A stretch of 64,000 nt of DNA, from the NCBI GenBank assembly GCA_949987565.1, contig OX465110.1, positions 18,453,481 through 18,517,480 on the forward strand, in the 5' to 3' direction. Positions 17,867 to 31,170 of this stretch are shown here, piece by piece. The DNA is from Luidia sarsii. Taxonomy: Eukaryota; Echinodermata; Asteroidea; Paxillosida; Luidiidae. The notes below the pieces were generated by a model. It searched no databases. It saw nothing but the letters and a program-made list of their open reading frames with translations, and had not been told where the DNA came from. A program made the translations under genes and the position numbers. Position 1 is the stretch's first letter. Every line of letters starts with the position of its first letter.

Positions 17867-18149
17867 TCAACTCAAGATTCCTTCTTCGTCGCCTTCTCCC
17901 TTGTCTCTCCGCTTACGACCGACCGAGGCTCAGCAACTCGGCCTCAACATCAAAGCCTCTCGAAGCCGCTGGGGGCTTTCCTGGCGGCTGGCTCGTACTG
18001 CTGTCTGCCGGGTGAGATCCTCGCCTCGTCTGGGGACAACGCCGCTGCTGCCAGCACCGTGAGCCACCATAGCCCAGAGCAGCAGTCTCTTCTGGAATTC
18101 CTTCGCTTCAGATCACGCCGGCCTCCTGGGAGAGGGTGTGACTCTTGCT

Positions 18150-18900
18150 CCTAGCTACTTCATCCTGCCTGCAAACCCTTGTTCCCATTCCTGTGAGAAA
18201 GATCAAAAGGACAACATGTTGGGTGGGTATTTTTTTTCCTTTCTTGGAGAAAAGAAAATGCTACCCAAGTGGTGTGGGAAAACCAACCTACCCTGCATGC
18301 TCTGCAAACCAGCAAATTGCTGATAAGATAAGGTCTGTCCTCCATCTTGATGGGCTGCAATCAGTGTGATTCTCCAGTTACACCATGGTTACACCAATTG
18401 ATGTGAAATGTATACATTGTAGAGCAGTGAGCACAATACATACATGTACAAGTAATGCACACGGACACACATGCATGAACATTGTACATGTACACTGTAC
18501 ATGTAATCATAATGTACATGTACACATGGACACGGACATGTACATGAACATGTACATGTACAGTGTACATGTGCTGTAGATGTACAGGATCCACAGGTGC
18601 TCTCCATGGGTTATAGGGGTCATGCTGTCAGAAAGAGTCCATGCAGCATAAATATACTGTAAGTAGGTACAAGCACTAGCACTCAGTACTAGAAGTCAAA
18701 ATATTGTTGTCAACCAACTGGATTGCCAACAACACCTGACAAAATATACCACACATGTACATGTTCACTACGTACACTGTACATGTACGTACAATGTACA
18801 GTACATGTACATGTACATGTACATGTATGTACACTGTACATCATGCTTAAGCACACGACTCACTGTGCACTAACACAGTCAACCCTTAGTCCAATCCAAT
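18150..18900. repeat. CCDC102A 5' flank and ACATGT repeats
   Basis: Upstream of CCDC102A the sequence soon becomes rich in the self-complementary hexamer ACATGT (18430-18600 and 18755-18840). No coding signal. Confidence 0.7.
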
Positions 18901-18909
18901 TTTCTACAT

Positions 18910-18965
18910 TAGCTAATGAAAAAGGTCCTGCTACTGCTAGGATCGAAACGTCAGGCCCTCGTGGT
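18910..18965 (+). mobile_element. Snapback arm, family B fragment
   Basis: A single arm, GAAAAAGGTCCTGCTACTGC followed by TAGGATCGAAACGTCAGGCC, without its partner. Confidence 0.65.
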
Positions 18966-19204
18966 ACATGTACCTCTCCAAATCAGTTTTCCTTTCTTAC
19001 ATGTACTGTAGGTTTATTGAATCTATAAAAAGTTAGATTTAACATTGTGCGACCTTAATCAATCTTTTTGATTACGTTTATACATGTGCACTGTACATAC
19101 AGTAGTTTTCCTAATTTTGCTCGGGCCGAAATGGTTAATTTCTCTTCTTTATAAAAAAAGTTGCAAATTTCAGTTCAGAACTGTCAAGTGAAAAATGTCA
19201 TGTG

Positions 19205-20885
19205 TAGACCTATACCAGTACAGTGTACATGTTTGGGTACGTGTATACACATGTACATTGTGTGCCATAATGTACATGTACATTGTGTGCCATAATGTAC
19301 ATACATGTCCATGAACAAGGCAATCAGTGAGATTGTGGATTTTTTTTACAATCAACCAAACAAAACCAAAGCCAAGCCTAGTAATAATTCTCTCACTGGG
19401 TAAGCCACAAAATAGGTACCGATATTCCCTGAGGGAACGCCCCTGTCTCCCTTTGAGACAATGACCAGCCGCTAGGCAATTTATTTTTTGGCCATTCTAA
19501 TCTTGCAAAATGGTTTTCACATTCTGAGAAGGGAGGGAGAGAGGGGGGGGGGTGGGGGATGTACTGCAATGATTGATGACTGTGTTTCTGTGAGTGTCTC
19601 AAGAGCCGGCTATGTATACCATTTAGAGAGTGTATGGGTGAGTCACTTGCTTCATAGAAGCCTCAATGTGTTCGTGTTATGAATACGTACAATTTACGTG
19701 CATGAACTGTGTGTACATGTACAGTACATTTAGAGTAGGCTACATGTACATGATATACACTGTACAGTACATGTAAATATGCATGCACATTGCACACGCA
19801 CATGTACAATGTACAGTATATCACTGGACACATGCATGTACAGTACAGTATCTGTACATGTACATGTACATGCACATGTACATGTACATGTACATGTGCA
19901 TGTATAATGCAAATGGCACATGTACCTGTATGACTATTATTGTAAATTTGTGTATTACTGTATGATACACATTGTACAGCACATACACTGTACATGTACA
20001 GTATGTAGACTGCACACTCAAGTACATTGTATTGTAAGCATGGTAAGCTGCTCAAAGTGCTCTTTCAAAATTCAAGGTGCTGTCTTTGAGAAAGGTCCTG
20101 GTAGCTGTAAGACTGTTTCTAAGTCTATTTCAGATTTAACATTCTCCCAACCAATGTCCCATAGCACTTTCTAAGACATAAGCACTTGTGAACTTAGACA
20201 AAGTTCGTTCTTCATTTTCTTGTGAAAGTGAGACATTTTGACTCATTCTCAAAGCTGCATTGCTCTGTGTGGGGCATGAGTACCTGTAGGCCTAGGGATC
20301 AGCACATGCAAAAAAAAAAAAAATGAAAGAACGAAAGAAAGCTTTCATGCTTCAATAAAAAAAAAATGTAACTAAGGCAGTGTTAAACCATGGTTAAACG
20401 CTGTGACAAAGGCTTTGGAAATCACTGTATACATGTATACCAACTGGTAACCAGCAGGATGCAAAAAAAGAGTTCTACTTTTCCACAAATCCAGGGTCTG
20501 TCCCACCCCCTAAAAAAGAAAAATTCCCAGCAGTTTAGCTTCAATCAACAATGCCCAAGGGCTGTATAAATACAGGAGTGAGTTACAATACCCTGTGCAA
20601 ACTGAGCCAAAATGCTTTGAGTTGTGTTCAGTGTTCAGCCTGAGCAGCCTGCTACATGTACCACTACATACATATGTATGCATTGTACATGTACATGTGC
20701 ATGTACACTGTACATGTACACAATGTACACTGTACATGTACATGTACATGTCCTGTACATTTACATGTACATGTACTGTACATGTACAGTGTACATGTAC
20801 AGTACATGTACATGTACATGTACACTGTACATGTACATGTACATGTACAGTGTACATTGTGTACATATGTGTACAGTATTACACC
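19205..20885. repeat. ACATGT hexamer repeat clusters
   Basis: Dense (TACATG)n tracts at about 19220-19310, 19700-20020 and 20655-20880. The unit is its own reverse complement, so both strands give similar Met/Tyr/Cys/His/Val-rich frames; these are not genes. Single-copy AT-rich DNA lies between. Confidence 0.9.
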
Positions 20886-20909
20886 ATATGTAGCCATGTA
20901 CTACAGTAG

Positions 20910-21605
20910 CAGAGAGAGAGAGGGGGGGAGGGGAAGAGAAACAGGGAGGGAGAGAGAGAGGGGATGGGGGAGAGGGGGAGAGAGATAAAGAGAGATGGAG
21001 AGGGAGAGAGAGAGGGGGAGTGGGAGAGAGGTGGAGAGACTACAGAGAGAGGGGGAAAGAGAGAGTAAGAAAGGGGAGAGAGATAGGGGAGGGAGAGAGA
21101 GGGAGAGAGAGAGGGAGGAAGGGAGAGAGAGAGGAGGGAGACAGAGAGACTGTCGGGAGGGAGAGACAGTGAGAGAAGAGGGATGGAGAGAGAGGGAGGG
21201 AGAGAAACAGGGAGGGTGGAGAGGCAGAGGGAGGGAGGGAGAGAGAGGGAGAGAGCGAGGGGGAGAGAGAGAGGGAGGGAGAGAAACAGGGAGGGTGGAG
21301 AGGCAGTGAGAGAGGGGGAGAGAGAGGGAGAGAGCGAGGGGGAGAGAGAGAGGGAGAGAGGTGTAGAGAGAACGAGAGGGAGGGGTAGATAGGGAGAAAG
21401 AGGGGGAGGGAGACAGACAGAGAGGGGAGAGGGAGACAGAGACTGACAGGAAGGAGAGAGAGTAAGAGAAGAGGGAGAGAAGGGAGAGAGACTCTGAAAG
21501 TGAGAGGGAGAGAGGGAGGTGGGAGAGAAGGGGAGAGAGAGATAGAAGGAGAGAGGGAGGGAGAGAGGGAGGGAGAGAGGGAGGGAAAGAGGGAGTGAGA
21601 GTGGG
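20910..21605. repeat. Polypurine (GA/GGGA) tract, about 700 bp
   Basis: Almost uninterrupted purines on the plus strand, with AGAGAGAGGGAGGGAGAGAG-like motifs and local repeats (AGAAACAGGGAGGGTGGAGA twice). The 249-residue Ser/Leu/Pro frame on the other strand is an artefact of it. Confidence 0.95.
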
Positions 21606-21610
21606 GGGTG

Positions 21611-22039
21611 TTCTAAAATCGACAGTTTTTCTGATTGTTTTCATGGTCACCTCTGAGAATTACTCGGAGGTGTCGTCGACCACAATGCCACTGAGACCTT
21701 CTCTGGCGATTTTCTTAGCGAGGTGAAAAAGTGTGACACTTGGTGATTGAAGAGTACAGATTTTCAAAGCACCCAGGCAAAACAGAAACTGCTGTGTGCT
21801 ACAGGGCCAGTTGTGGCTGCCACAACAAAAGCACCACAGTGAGGACGGGCGGTGCCACTTGCTATGAGTAAGCCGGCTGTTAAGCTCCAGAAAAATCATA
21901 CTGAAACCGAATCATACTGAAATTGTATCTGAACTGAAATTGCACGCAATTCCAATGCTTGGACGTTTTGGATGAAGCCAGTCTCACCTTACTCCAACAA
22001 AATTATCTCTCCCCCCCCCCACATCTTTACTACAGTGGA

Positions 22040-22070
<31 letters not shown>

Positions 22071-22690
22071 GCGAAGGCAGGCATCTCGTCTACTGACACT
22101 TTGGATAGACTTTACACGCTCTGGTGGCACGCACAGCCTTGTAATCTCCTGCATGTTAGTCCCGGTACTAACTCTCACTGCGCGCTGTGCCAATGCCTTA
22201 CACTCGGCTGACCCTGACACACTCTCCTCCAGCGACAGCCAATCGGGAGAAGAAGAAAAATCATTAGGGCTCCACAGAACTAATGATTCCCACTGATGTG
22301 CGAAGAAAAAAACAAAACATGCCAAAGTCAAGGTGATGGACTTTTAATTAAAAATGCGCAGTAACAACACCAGCTTCGAACACATGTACAAGTGTAAAAT
22401 TTCTCCCTTTACACGTAACTTCAATATATTGATCTAAATTTCATTCAATCATCTTTGAACAGGTTTTTTTTCTGCTATTCTGAGAGGTCCTACAAGAGTA
22501 TTGTTACATCTGGCCCTCTTGTTGGGATGTTACATGTATCACTGAACACATGGACTTAATTTCATTTTATTCCAGCTTGTGAGATTTCAGGGGCTCTTTC
22601 GAGGTGAAAGTAGTACATAATATAGACCAGACCATGGATAAGTCTACATGTAAATGTACATGAATGTGACTTAAGGTTTTGCATGGTGGG
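21611..22690. other. Mostly unique spacer with an (AC)n run
   Basis: Positions 21620-21970 look single-copy and moderately GC-rich, without a supportable exon. (AC)n lies at about 22043-22072. Nothing else is recognised. Confidence 0.4.
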
Positions 22691-22696
22691 TGAATC

Positions 22697-22948
22697 AATA
22701 TAGGAAGGTTTGCGGTGACACCATGTATCAGGTCTCTTAATTAAAGGAAGAGGTTTGGTTCTGAAAAGAACCTGAGGGAAACTCGACGTTTCGACCAGTA
22801 TGCTCTGGCCGTCATCTGGCCGTCCTCTCCTGATCACAGCCAGAGCATACTGGTTGAAACGTCGAGTTACCACTCAGGTTCTTTTCAGAACCAAACCTCT
22901 TCCTTTAAGAGACCTGATACATGGTGTCACCGCAAACCTTCCTATATT
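22697..22948. mobile_element. Hairpin element, family C, 252 bp
   Basis: Nearly perfect foldback: AATATAGGAAGGTTTGCGGT at the left and its inverse at the right. Inner arms carry GGTTCTGAAAAGAACC and TCGACGTTTCGACCAGTATG, with a loop of about 30 bp. Diverged relatives occur at 23.2-23.5, 31.5, 41.2, 43.9, 46.7, 60.9 and 61.4 kb. Confidence 0.9.
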
Positions 22949-23189
22949 AAATGTACATAGTTTTTGGTGCCATACCGGTTTATGTACATTATACAGTATC
23001 TCGCACTATACATAAAAAGTGCTTAACATCAAATGAGATTTCAGGCAATTCATAGTGAAGGTACAAGGTACACATACATGTTTTGCATGTACAGTACATG
23101 TAGCAAATGATCAAATCAAGGGTGTTTATTGGCTTCACCATGTGAGGATATCTCTTTTGTGAGTACTGTACATGTACATGTTTTGTGTG

Positions 23190-23470
23190 GTTCAGAAGAG
23201 AACCGACAAACTCAACGTTTCAGACAAGAATACTGTCCGTATACATGCACATGTAGAGCTAAGCACCGCACATGTATAAAATAATTTTGAATGCTATATG
23301 TACACCACAATGTACTTATACCATTATTAACTAATTGTTATACAGGTGGTTTTGAAAGGAGACATGCATTTCAAGAAGAAAGTTCCTCAGTTCTTTTCAG
23401 AACCGCACAAACTCACAGACAGACTACATGTACATTATCTGTACACGGTGGCACCGCAAAGCGCAAACTA
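23190..23470. mobile_element. Hairpin element, family C (decayed, interrupted)
   Basis: GTTCAGAAGAGAACCGACAA and CTCAACGTTTCAGACAAG at the left, TTCTTTTCAGAACCGCACAA and GGTGGCACCGCAAAG at the right, separated by unrelated AT-rich DNA. Confidence 0.55.
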
Positions 23471-24214
23471 TTCCTGACTTCAACTGTAACCTTTCCAAAA
23501 GATTATCCTTCGCTGCCAGCTAGGTAAATGGTCAAATTGGACTATCTTTTTCCACATCCAATTCTGATCCAGAATTGAAATTTATGTACACGTCCCGATG
23601 CCTAGATGTTGGGAGCATGGTGAGGCTGGCTGCCTTAGTGCGTTTACCTCCAACAAGCGCTGATCCGTCAACAATAGCAAATCCCCACACTATATCCCAT
23701 GGGGGAGATGGGGCACCACACCGTTTCACTGCCAACATGCAAGGGTTGACGTGACATGGATAGGCCTACACAAATCTTATTTACTCGACCCGGGCAAAGT
23801 TAAAGGGATTCCCCCCCCCTCAACACTGGTGCAATTTTGCAGGATAAACAGAATTCTGGTGGTGAACTAATGCATACATGTACATGTATGTGGAGGTGCA
23901 GTTATTGCCAAAGTAAATTACACTGCATAATATTATGTAGACACATAAAACTCACATTTATAACTGGATTAAAAAATTTAATACACGTAAATCTGGAAAA
24001 AAAAATCCTCTACCCAGATCATATATTTTTTGGGTTATTTCTTTTATTTGGAATGCTCAATGCTATCTGAAACCGTATGGCAAATGTCTAAATAAACAAG
24101 CTTAATTACACTTGAAATGGTCAGTATTAACACATTAATTTTATCAAAGGAATATGAAAGTCTTACAAAGGCTATACATGTGCCGAGTCTCATAGCTACA
24201 TGTATATATTATCA

Positions 24215-24445
24215 AATCCTGATCAAGAGAATTTAAGTGGGCCAGATATTGCGATCTTGGCAGTGGGCAGAACCTTTCTCAAGGTCTCCTAAGCTGGACA
24301 AGGACAGAGGCAGATACATTTGTAGGATGGGCGATAAGGACTACGACACGGATGACAGAACACGGACAAAGGATGACAGCTTGGAGATAGACCAGGGAGG
24401 GAGAGATCAAGGGGAAAGGCAAGCAGTAAGACAGGGACGATGATG
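24215..24445. mobile_element. Family B arm with degenerate minisatellite
   Basis: AATTTAAGTGGGCCAGATAT and CAGAACCTTTCTCAAGG form one arm. A purine-rich stretch follows and ends with GATCAAGGGGAAAGGCAAGC, which is the 68-bp minisatellite unit in the opposite orientation to 11 kb. Confidence 0.6.
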
Positions 24446-24559
24446 ACAGACGGCCAAATAGACAAGACTGTGTCAATTCCGGTTCATCATTTTGTATCAT
24501 GTAGCAATTGCATGTATTTCTGAGGATAGAAAGATGAGCATTTGAAACCTTTAACATTA

Positions 24560-24825
24560 ACAATCAACCTTGCACACGTGTACATTACTGTACATACAGT
24601 ATAACTGTTTAGTATGTGTACATGTACACTGTACATACAGTATGTATGCATTGTAGTGTACAAACTCAAAGGCAAATATAATTCATGCACTGTACATGTA
24701 CATGTACATGTACATGTACGTGTACGACGTGTACAAGTACAGTATGTACATGTACAATGTGCGTGTACATGTACATGTACACGTACACACGTGTATATGT
24801 ACATGTACATGTACATGTACATCAT
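24560..24825. repeat. ACATGT hexamer repeat cluster
   Basis: (TACATG)n tracts, strongest at 24685-24720 and 24760-24825. Confidence 0.9.
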
Positions 24826-25254
24826 AATGCACGCAGCCTTGGATGGGATGGATTATGCACAGAACCACAAATGAATGGAGAAATCTCACTGGAAACAAAC
24901 AAACCTTTGCCATTGCTTCCCCGTCCTACAGTGTGTATCTTGAGATGCCGCCAAGCACGTACTCCCCCCACAACCAACTGACCCCCCCCCCCTCCGTCTT
25001 CCTCCACCTCTCATAACCACCATCCTCCCCTTCACCAGGCAACTTCCCTCCCTCTCCCCCCCCCCCCCTCCTTCCCTGAAGTAATGATGCCCTGCGAGTG
25101 TCCCGCGCTAGGCACCGTTTATACGGCCTTTGTGCGGCACCCGTACAACCGGCCGCTGTGGATTATGCGATTATGACAGGGAATGACAGCGAAAAAAAGG
25201 GCACCATTGCCGTGCATACTAATCAATCTAGCTTCTAGTTCTACTCTAATGTTG

Positions 25255-26091
25255 CACACTCTGTCTCTATGTATGTACAGTATGTCTCTTGTCTCTCCAT
25301 GTATCACTCTGTCTCTGTTTTTTTCTGTATGTCTGTCTGTCTTTCTCTGCCTCTCTCTACTTTTGTCTTATGTATCTTTTGGTTGTCTGTGTTTCTGTGT
25401 TTTTGTCTGTCTTTCTCTGTTTCTCTACCTCTATTTCTGTTTCGCTTTACATCTGTCTCTCTTTGAAGCTTGGTCTTTCTATATCTCTCCATCCCTTTCT
25501 TTCTGTCAGTCTCTAATGTCCATTGGTCTGTCTATTGGTCCATCAGTTTCCTACCCCCATCTCTTTCCCTCTCTCTCTCTCTCTCTTCCTCTTTCTCTCT
25601 CTCCACCTCTCTCTCTCTTCCAACCTCTCTCTTCCTCTCTCCCTCTACAAACCTCTCTCTCTCTCTCACTCTCCCTCCACCTATCTCTCTCTCACTCTCC
25701 TCTCCCCTCTCTCACACTCTCTCTCCATCTCTCTCCACCTACCTCTCTCTCCTTCCCTCTCTCTCCATCTCTCTCGCTCCCCTCCTCTCTCACTCTTTCT
25801 CCCTCCATCTCTCTCTCTCCCCTCTCTCCCCCTCTCTCTCGCTTCCCTCTCTCTCGCTCCCCTCCTCTCTCACTCTCTCTCCCTCCATCTCTCTCCCTCT
25901 CCCTCTCTCTCCTCTCTCTCTCTCCCTCCCTCTCCCCACTCTCGCTCCCTTCCCCTCGCTCACTTCATCTCTCTCTCTCACTCTCTCTCCTCCCCTCTCT
26001 CGCTCCCTTCCCCTCGCTCTCTTCATCTCTCTCTCTCTCCTCTCTCTCTCTCATCCCCACTCTCGCTTCCTTCCCCTCGCTCACTTCATCC

Positions 26092-26123
<32 letters not shown>

Positions 26124-26165
26124 ATCCCACCCTTGTCTCTCTCTGTCTATTCCTCCTTCCTCTCC
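25255..26165. repeat. Polypyrimidine (CT) tract
   Basis: Starts as TCTGTCTGT-type repeats (25255-25550) and becomes CTCTCTCTCTCCCTC from 25555 to 26160. Frames of 372 and 237 residues across it are low-complexity artefacts. A short GA tract of opposite strand bias follows at 26317-26395. Confidence 0.95.
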
Positions 26166-26395
26166 TCCCTTCCCACTGTATAGTATACAATGTCAGTTTA
26201 TGTGGCCCACTCATGCAGACAATGATGTAATGCCCCTCAGTGGGGCTTTCACACGCACACTACCAACGGATGACTCAGCCTGGGGGAACAACGCTGGATG
26301 AGAAGAGAAGAGTCGAGCACAGAAAGAGGGGGGAGAGAGAGAGAGGGGGAGAGAGAGAGGGAGGGAGACAGAGGGTGAGAGAGAGGGAAGATGGC

Positions 26396-26930
26396 AGAGT
26401 GCCGCAGGAATACACTCTACCACAAAAATAATAATAAATAAATAGGGGAAGGGAGAGCTGATGTAATTAAATTTCTTTCAAAGGTGTGCAAATCTGTGCC
26501 GGCTACGTTCAAGGCTAGGATAGTCTGCACATAATAGTACGGTGCATGGTGAGATCGTCATGAACACATGCACGGTGCATGCTCAGATGTAAATTGTATA
26601 CGTAAATGGATGTGTTGTTTTGCGGTTTTCTTTTTTTGGGGGGGGGGAGGGGGAGTTGACTTTTAGTGACAGCGACCTTACACAGTTTTGTCAGCATATT
26701 TTTGGATTTTTCTCCAACAATCTGAAAATCGCAGCAATTGAAGAACGATTGAGAATTGAAGACGAATCCAGCCAGAGTGCGATTTCGGACGCACAGTGGA
26801 TTCGGTGAAAATTCAGAAAAAAAATTTGTCGGATATTGAATCATAATACTGTACAATGTAGTACACCCGCGCACAGGATGACTTTATAATGTGCAGGAAT
26901 TATGAGAACAGGTCTGCTTTTGCGTGTGAA
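26396..26930. other. Intergenic, no gene seen
   Basis: AT-rich DNA with a G run at 26637-26655. No coding signal. Confidence 0.4.
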
Positions 26931-26939
26931 GATAGCGAT

Positions 26940-27235
26940 TAACATGTACACTATGTACAGTGTACATGTACAGTGGTTACATTTAAACACATATGCTAAT
27001 ACTAGTACTGATATCATGAAATACAGTGTACATGTACAGTACGAAACACTACATACATGTACAATGTACACGTACATGTATGATTGTATGTAGCAGACAA
27101 ATTCACCCCAGTCATTCAGGAAAAGGTCATTTGAAACCAAACCATACATGTACATGTACAGGGGTACATGTACATGTACTGGTACAGCCTGGTACTACGT
27201 ACATGTATACGTACATGTACATGTACTTGCTGGCA
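26940..27235. repeat. ACATGT hexamer repeat cluster
   Basis: Scattered and short tandem TACATG units, densest at 27145-27230. Confidence 0.85.
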
Positions 27236-29990
27236 ATAATTGGTGAAACCACAAATAAACGTTTGCTTAAAAAAAATTAAAGAACAAAAAAAATCAAAAC
27301 ATTTGTTTAAAACATAATTTACATGTAAAAACCAAACGCTGTTGTAGTGTTGTGGTCAATCATAATGTTGTCAAAATTGTGTAAATTTTGATCAAAATTT
27401 ACCTGAAGTCTCGGCTGTGTTACAATTCAAACTAAATGACTTACTGTAACTGTACATGAACAGTGTACAAACCCACAGGATCCAGGTACACTATACAGTA
27501 CAAATCTCCCCATCCTTCCCATGAATGTGTTAACTGCACTAAGGACACAGTATGACTGACTATTTGTGAAATGTAGCACGGTCACACTGTAAATATCTTC
27601 AAACTTACCCCAACAACCTTTTGGGAATCGCTTTCCAAGCTCTGCATAAAATTCCAGCGAAAAAAACAAACAAAAAACTCCCCGGATTAATTCATACACC
27701 GAGTTTTCAGGCTTACTACGCTCAATTCAAGTACTGCATGCAATACATGTAGAGTATGCACGCAGCAGGGCCGATCTGCACTAAACAAATGACTCAATAG
27801 TGCCACACTGCCTGCCCATTCCGCTTCATTATGATCTCGAGTAACGCACGGCCAAAGCCGTGTCTCATTGGGGCATTGGGTTGGGTTGGGGGGAGTCGGT
27901 CATTCCTGGGCTGACTAAGTGTTGAAGTGTCGGACCATCTGGCATGAGATCTAATTCGATTACCACACACTGATCTTAAAGGGTTTTTTTTTGTTTTTAT
28001 TTCTTTTTATAACCTCCCTCTCTCCTACTGTATCATGAATTGTGCACATTGAATATGCGGGCACAAAATTGGCTGAAGCTCTTGAAGCAGGCTGGTTGGT
28101 GTTCCCTCTCTTTCCCTCCCTCCCTCCCTCCCTTCCCGGCCCCCCTCCCAAAGAATTTGGTTTCACAACATGCATGCGGAATATGAATAAGTGTAGGGAG
28201 AGTATTCAATATCACTGGCTCTATTGTCGTCTCAAATTGGGGTATCGGATGCTGAAATGCACGCTGTAAGCCTGTAACGCAATCTATCCGTTCGAGGAGA
28301 AAAGCCCATAGTATCAAATTCATTTTGCAAAAGATGTTCACGAATATGGGGAGCATTTGTTTACTTTACCAGCGGTTCACAGCATCTTAAAAACCACGTC
28401 CGGAAGAATAAACATTTGCCAACGCCTGAGAGGGGGGGGGGAATATTTAGTATGAAAACTTAACTTTCATTCATATGAAAATGACCGTTACAAATCCTTG
28501 AAGAATTCTTTTGAGAACCACACAATCTTTACATGTCATGTACAGACTCTCCTTAGTCTGCAATCTCTCTGGTCATACTGTGCTGACTAGTGCTGACCTT
28601 TTGATGTGTGGTCTGACCGTCCGCATGAGAGCTTTCCAACCTTCTACGATCATTCACAAGTCTGCTAGCAGCAGTGACTATTGTTATACATGTACTGTAG
28701 TCCATTCCATTTCCAGGGCCATTCTTAGTCATGTGTGTGACCAAAATAATGACAAATTGGGGAATGATACACACTGTACTGTGCCATTTCAGAGAGCATG
28801 GTATACATGTAGATACTGTATTACTAGTGTACGGTATATCAATTTGTACCCTACATACATGTCCTACTTGTATCTAGAATTAGAAGCATGTGTTTTTTTC
28901 ATCCTGGGAAGTCTGTGAATTCTAAAGAGCTAGAATGTTAATTTCTTTAACACATGTGCATTATAGAATATAGATCTATGAGTAAGAAAATCAAAAATAA
29001 TATCTCACAGGTACATGTACATGTACATGTAGTTATTTCTTATGTTTTTCTTCATTTGATGATCTCTGGTCACGTGTGATATTTTGGTTCAATTTTCAAA
29101 GAATGGCCCACCAAGGAATACATACAAACATGTAGATCTATCTCATCCATTCCAACCAAGTTCTCAGCTTATCATGCCCGCAATAAGATCCAAATGGGGT
29201 CCAGTTACGACCAGCGGAAAAGCCCCCACCCAGGCATAACAGTCGCCTTAGAGTGAGCACACAATAGAAAACACAGTTCGTTGGAAAACACTGAACAGAA
29301 AGTACTCCCAAATGTTTCATCCACACTACAAAAGGGGCAATAAAACCCGGTTAGGATTTAGACTAAGAATCCTCTTGCCAAAAAAAAGAAGTAATCAGCT
29401 CTGTTGGAGAGGAGGAGGGGAGTGAAGAGGCTTACAGTAGTAGGAGTCCTAGGATGAAAATATTGATTGGTCGGGAAAAAGCGCTGGAAGGAATGTACTC
29501 TAGACCCCACGACGACCGGGGGAAGACAAAGGGGATTAAGTGGATTTCAAGGGATCGGGCTCGCTCATCCTCGGCAGAGGAATAATGGCAGGACTGACTC
29601 GACATCATTCTTTAGCCACTGACTAATCCCAGAGGAGGGGGGGGGGGGCGAAAAGCTGGCTAAACCGCTCAGAGACTTTCTCCGAGCTGAATCTAAATAT
29701 AATGGTTTATATACGATCGTGCACACTGGAAAATGAATAAGCAATCAAGGTAATTTCTCTGGGGGGGGGGAATTATCAAATTAATACCAAACCAATAAAT
29801 CATATATATATAAGACAAACTTTTCAAGAAAAAAGGAGCTGCACTTTCCACATTCTGATCTTATATCAAATCACATCATCACACATATAATCATTCAAGT
29901 CATGTAAATGTTAACATTAACTCGGGTTCAATGTCATACGCGTAGATCTGATAATAGTGATAGACTGATAGTCATGCAGCAAAGTTGGTA
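27236..29990. other. Intergenic, no gene seen
   Basis: Longest stretch with neither gene nor clear repeat. It has isolated ACATGT units, G runs near 28430, 29640 and 29760, and a CCCTCCCTCCC run near 28110. No exon with splice sites and a recognisable product was found. Confidence 0.4.
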
Positions 29991-29999
29991 AACAGCTGG

Positions 30000-30560
30000 T
30001 AAACAGACTAGGTGAGAGGAAAGCTGATAGACGGACTAGGCCACCAGGGTGAGATCAAAGGCAATGGCAAGCAGTAGGGAAGAGATCAAAGGAGGAAAGC
30101 TGGTAGACAGAGTTAGGGTGAGAGATCAAAGGCAAGGACAAGCAGTAGGGCAGGCCAGGGATGAAAGGAGGAAAGCTGATAGACAGACTAGGGTTAGAGA
30201 TCAAAGGGAAGGGCAAGCAGTAGGGAAGGGAAAAAAGAAGCAAAGCTGGTAGACAGATTAGGCTGATATCAAAGGGAAGGGCAAGCAGTAGGGAAGGGAT
30301 CACCGGAGGAAAGTAGGGAGACACTAGCCAGACTAGGGTTAGATCAAAGGAAAGGGGTGGCAGTAGAAAATTGATTAAACGACAAGCACACAGGGAAAGA
30401 TCAAAGTGAAGGAAGTGAATACAAAAGCAGGATTGTGATTAATTTAAATTATGAATTCTGAAATCAATACAAAAGTGTAGTTAACTTTCAAAGTCAGAAT
30501 CTCATTCTGCTGTTGAGAAAGGTCCTGCTAGGATTGAAATGCCAGGCCCACTAAATTCTC
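30000..30560 (+). mobile_element. 68-bp minisatellite with a snapback arm, second locus
   Basis: Units such as GGGAAGGGCAAGCAGTAGGG and AAAGCTGGTAGACAGACTAG (complement of the 11-kb unit) repeat between about 30005 and 30420. Then 30505-30560 is one family B arm, GAGAAAGGTCCTGCTAGGAT and GAAATGCCAGGCCCACTAAA. Relative to the 11-kb locus the whole arrangement is inverted but arm and array keep the same order. Confidence 0.85.
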
Positions 30561-31037
30561 CCTTTTTTTGTCTTTATTCAGTTATAATTGTTTCTTTTTT
30601 GATCAAAAGAAAATCCCCAATTGAGTGCACAAAGTATGCCGGATCGGATACCGGATATGGCATGCTCAGGTAAGCGTGACTCTGTGGCACTCAAGTGGCG
30701 ACGGACCAAAGACTCGCTCCCATTGGCAGACAATAGCCAAGGCTGATGGCGCCACCTCCAGCATTGTGGGATACATATTTCATCAGAGTTTTCGCCATTG
30801 GAGACCATTCAGCCGTGACTTTATTACATTTAAACTAAACTCAGGCACAAGGCAAACTGTATAGTAAGTTAGTAACACCTATATAGGGCATACATGTATT
30901 TAAGCAATTTAGAACATTACGAAACGTAGGCCTATTGTACCATTTTCAATGCAGATAGGATAATCCAATGAGTTTGTTTCCCTATTCAATGTATCAAATT
31001 ATGTCTTGTCGACAAATAGTCGACAAATAGGCCAACT

Positions 31038-31170
31038 CTAAAGGCTGGATAGCTCAGATGCTAAGAGAGCTGGTACGCAAAACCAGAGGTCTCAAGTTCA
31101 AACCCCAGTCCAGTCAAAGTTTTCTTCATGCCATTTTTCACTTTGTTCAAAAGTTCCCAGATAGTTTCTA
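31038..31170 (+). mobile_element. tRNA-derived SINE (family 1)
   Basis: Best-preserved copy: GGCTGGATAGCTCAGATGCT (A-box), CCAGAGGTCTCAAGTTCAAA (B-box), then GTCAAAGTTTTCTTCATG and TTCAAAAGTTCCCAGATAG as tail. The head lacks a normal anticodon arm and 3' acceptor pairing, so it is not called a tRNA gene. Confidence 0.85.

Noticed and set aside
20901..21650. 249-codon Ser/Leu/Pro frame
   Set aside because: Entirely within the polypurine tract.
25183..26301. Frames of 372, 237 and 235 codons
   Set aside because: Translation of a CT-rich tract in all three frames; no domain.
18361..27280. Many Met/Tyr/Cys/His/Val-rich frames
   Set aside because: Translations of the ACATGT hexamer, equal on both strands.
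31038..31115. tRNA gene
   Set aside because: A- and B-box are present but arms do not fold into a full cloverleaf, and a shared non-tRNA tail follows in several copies, so it is a SINE.
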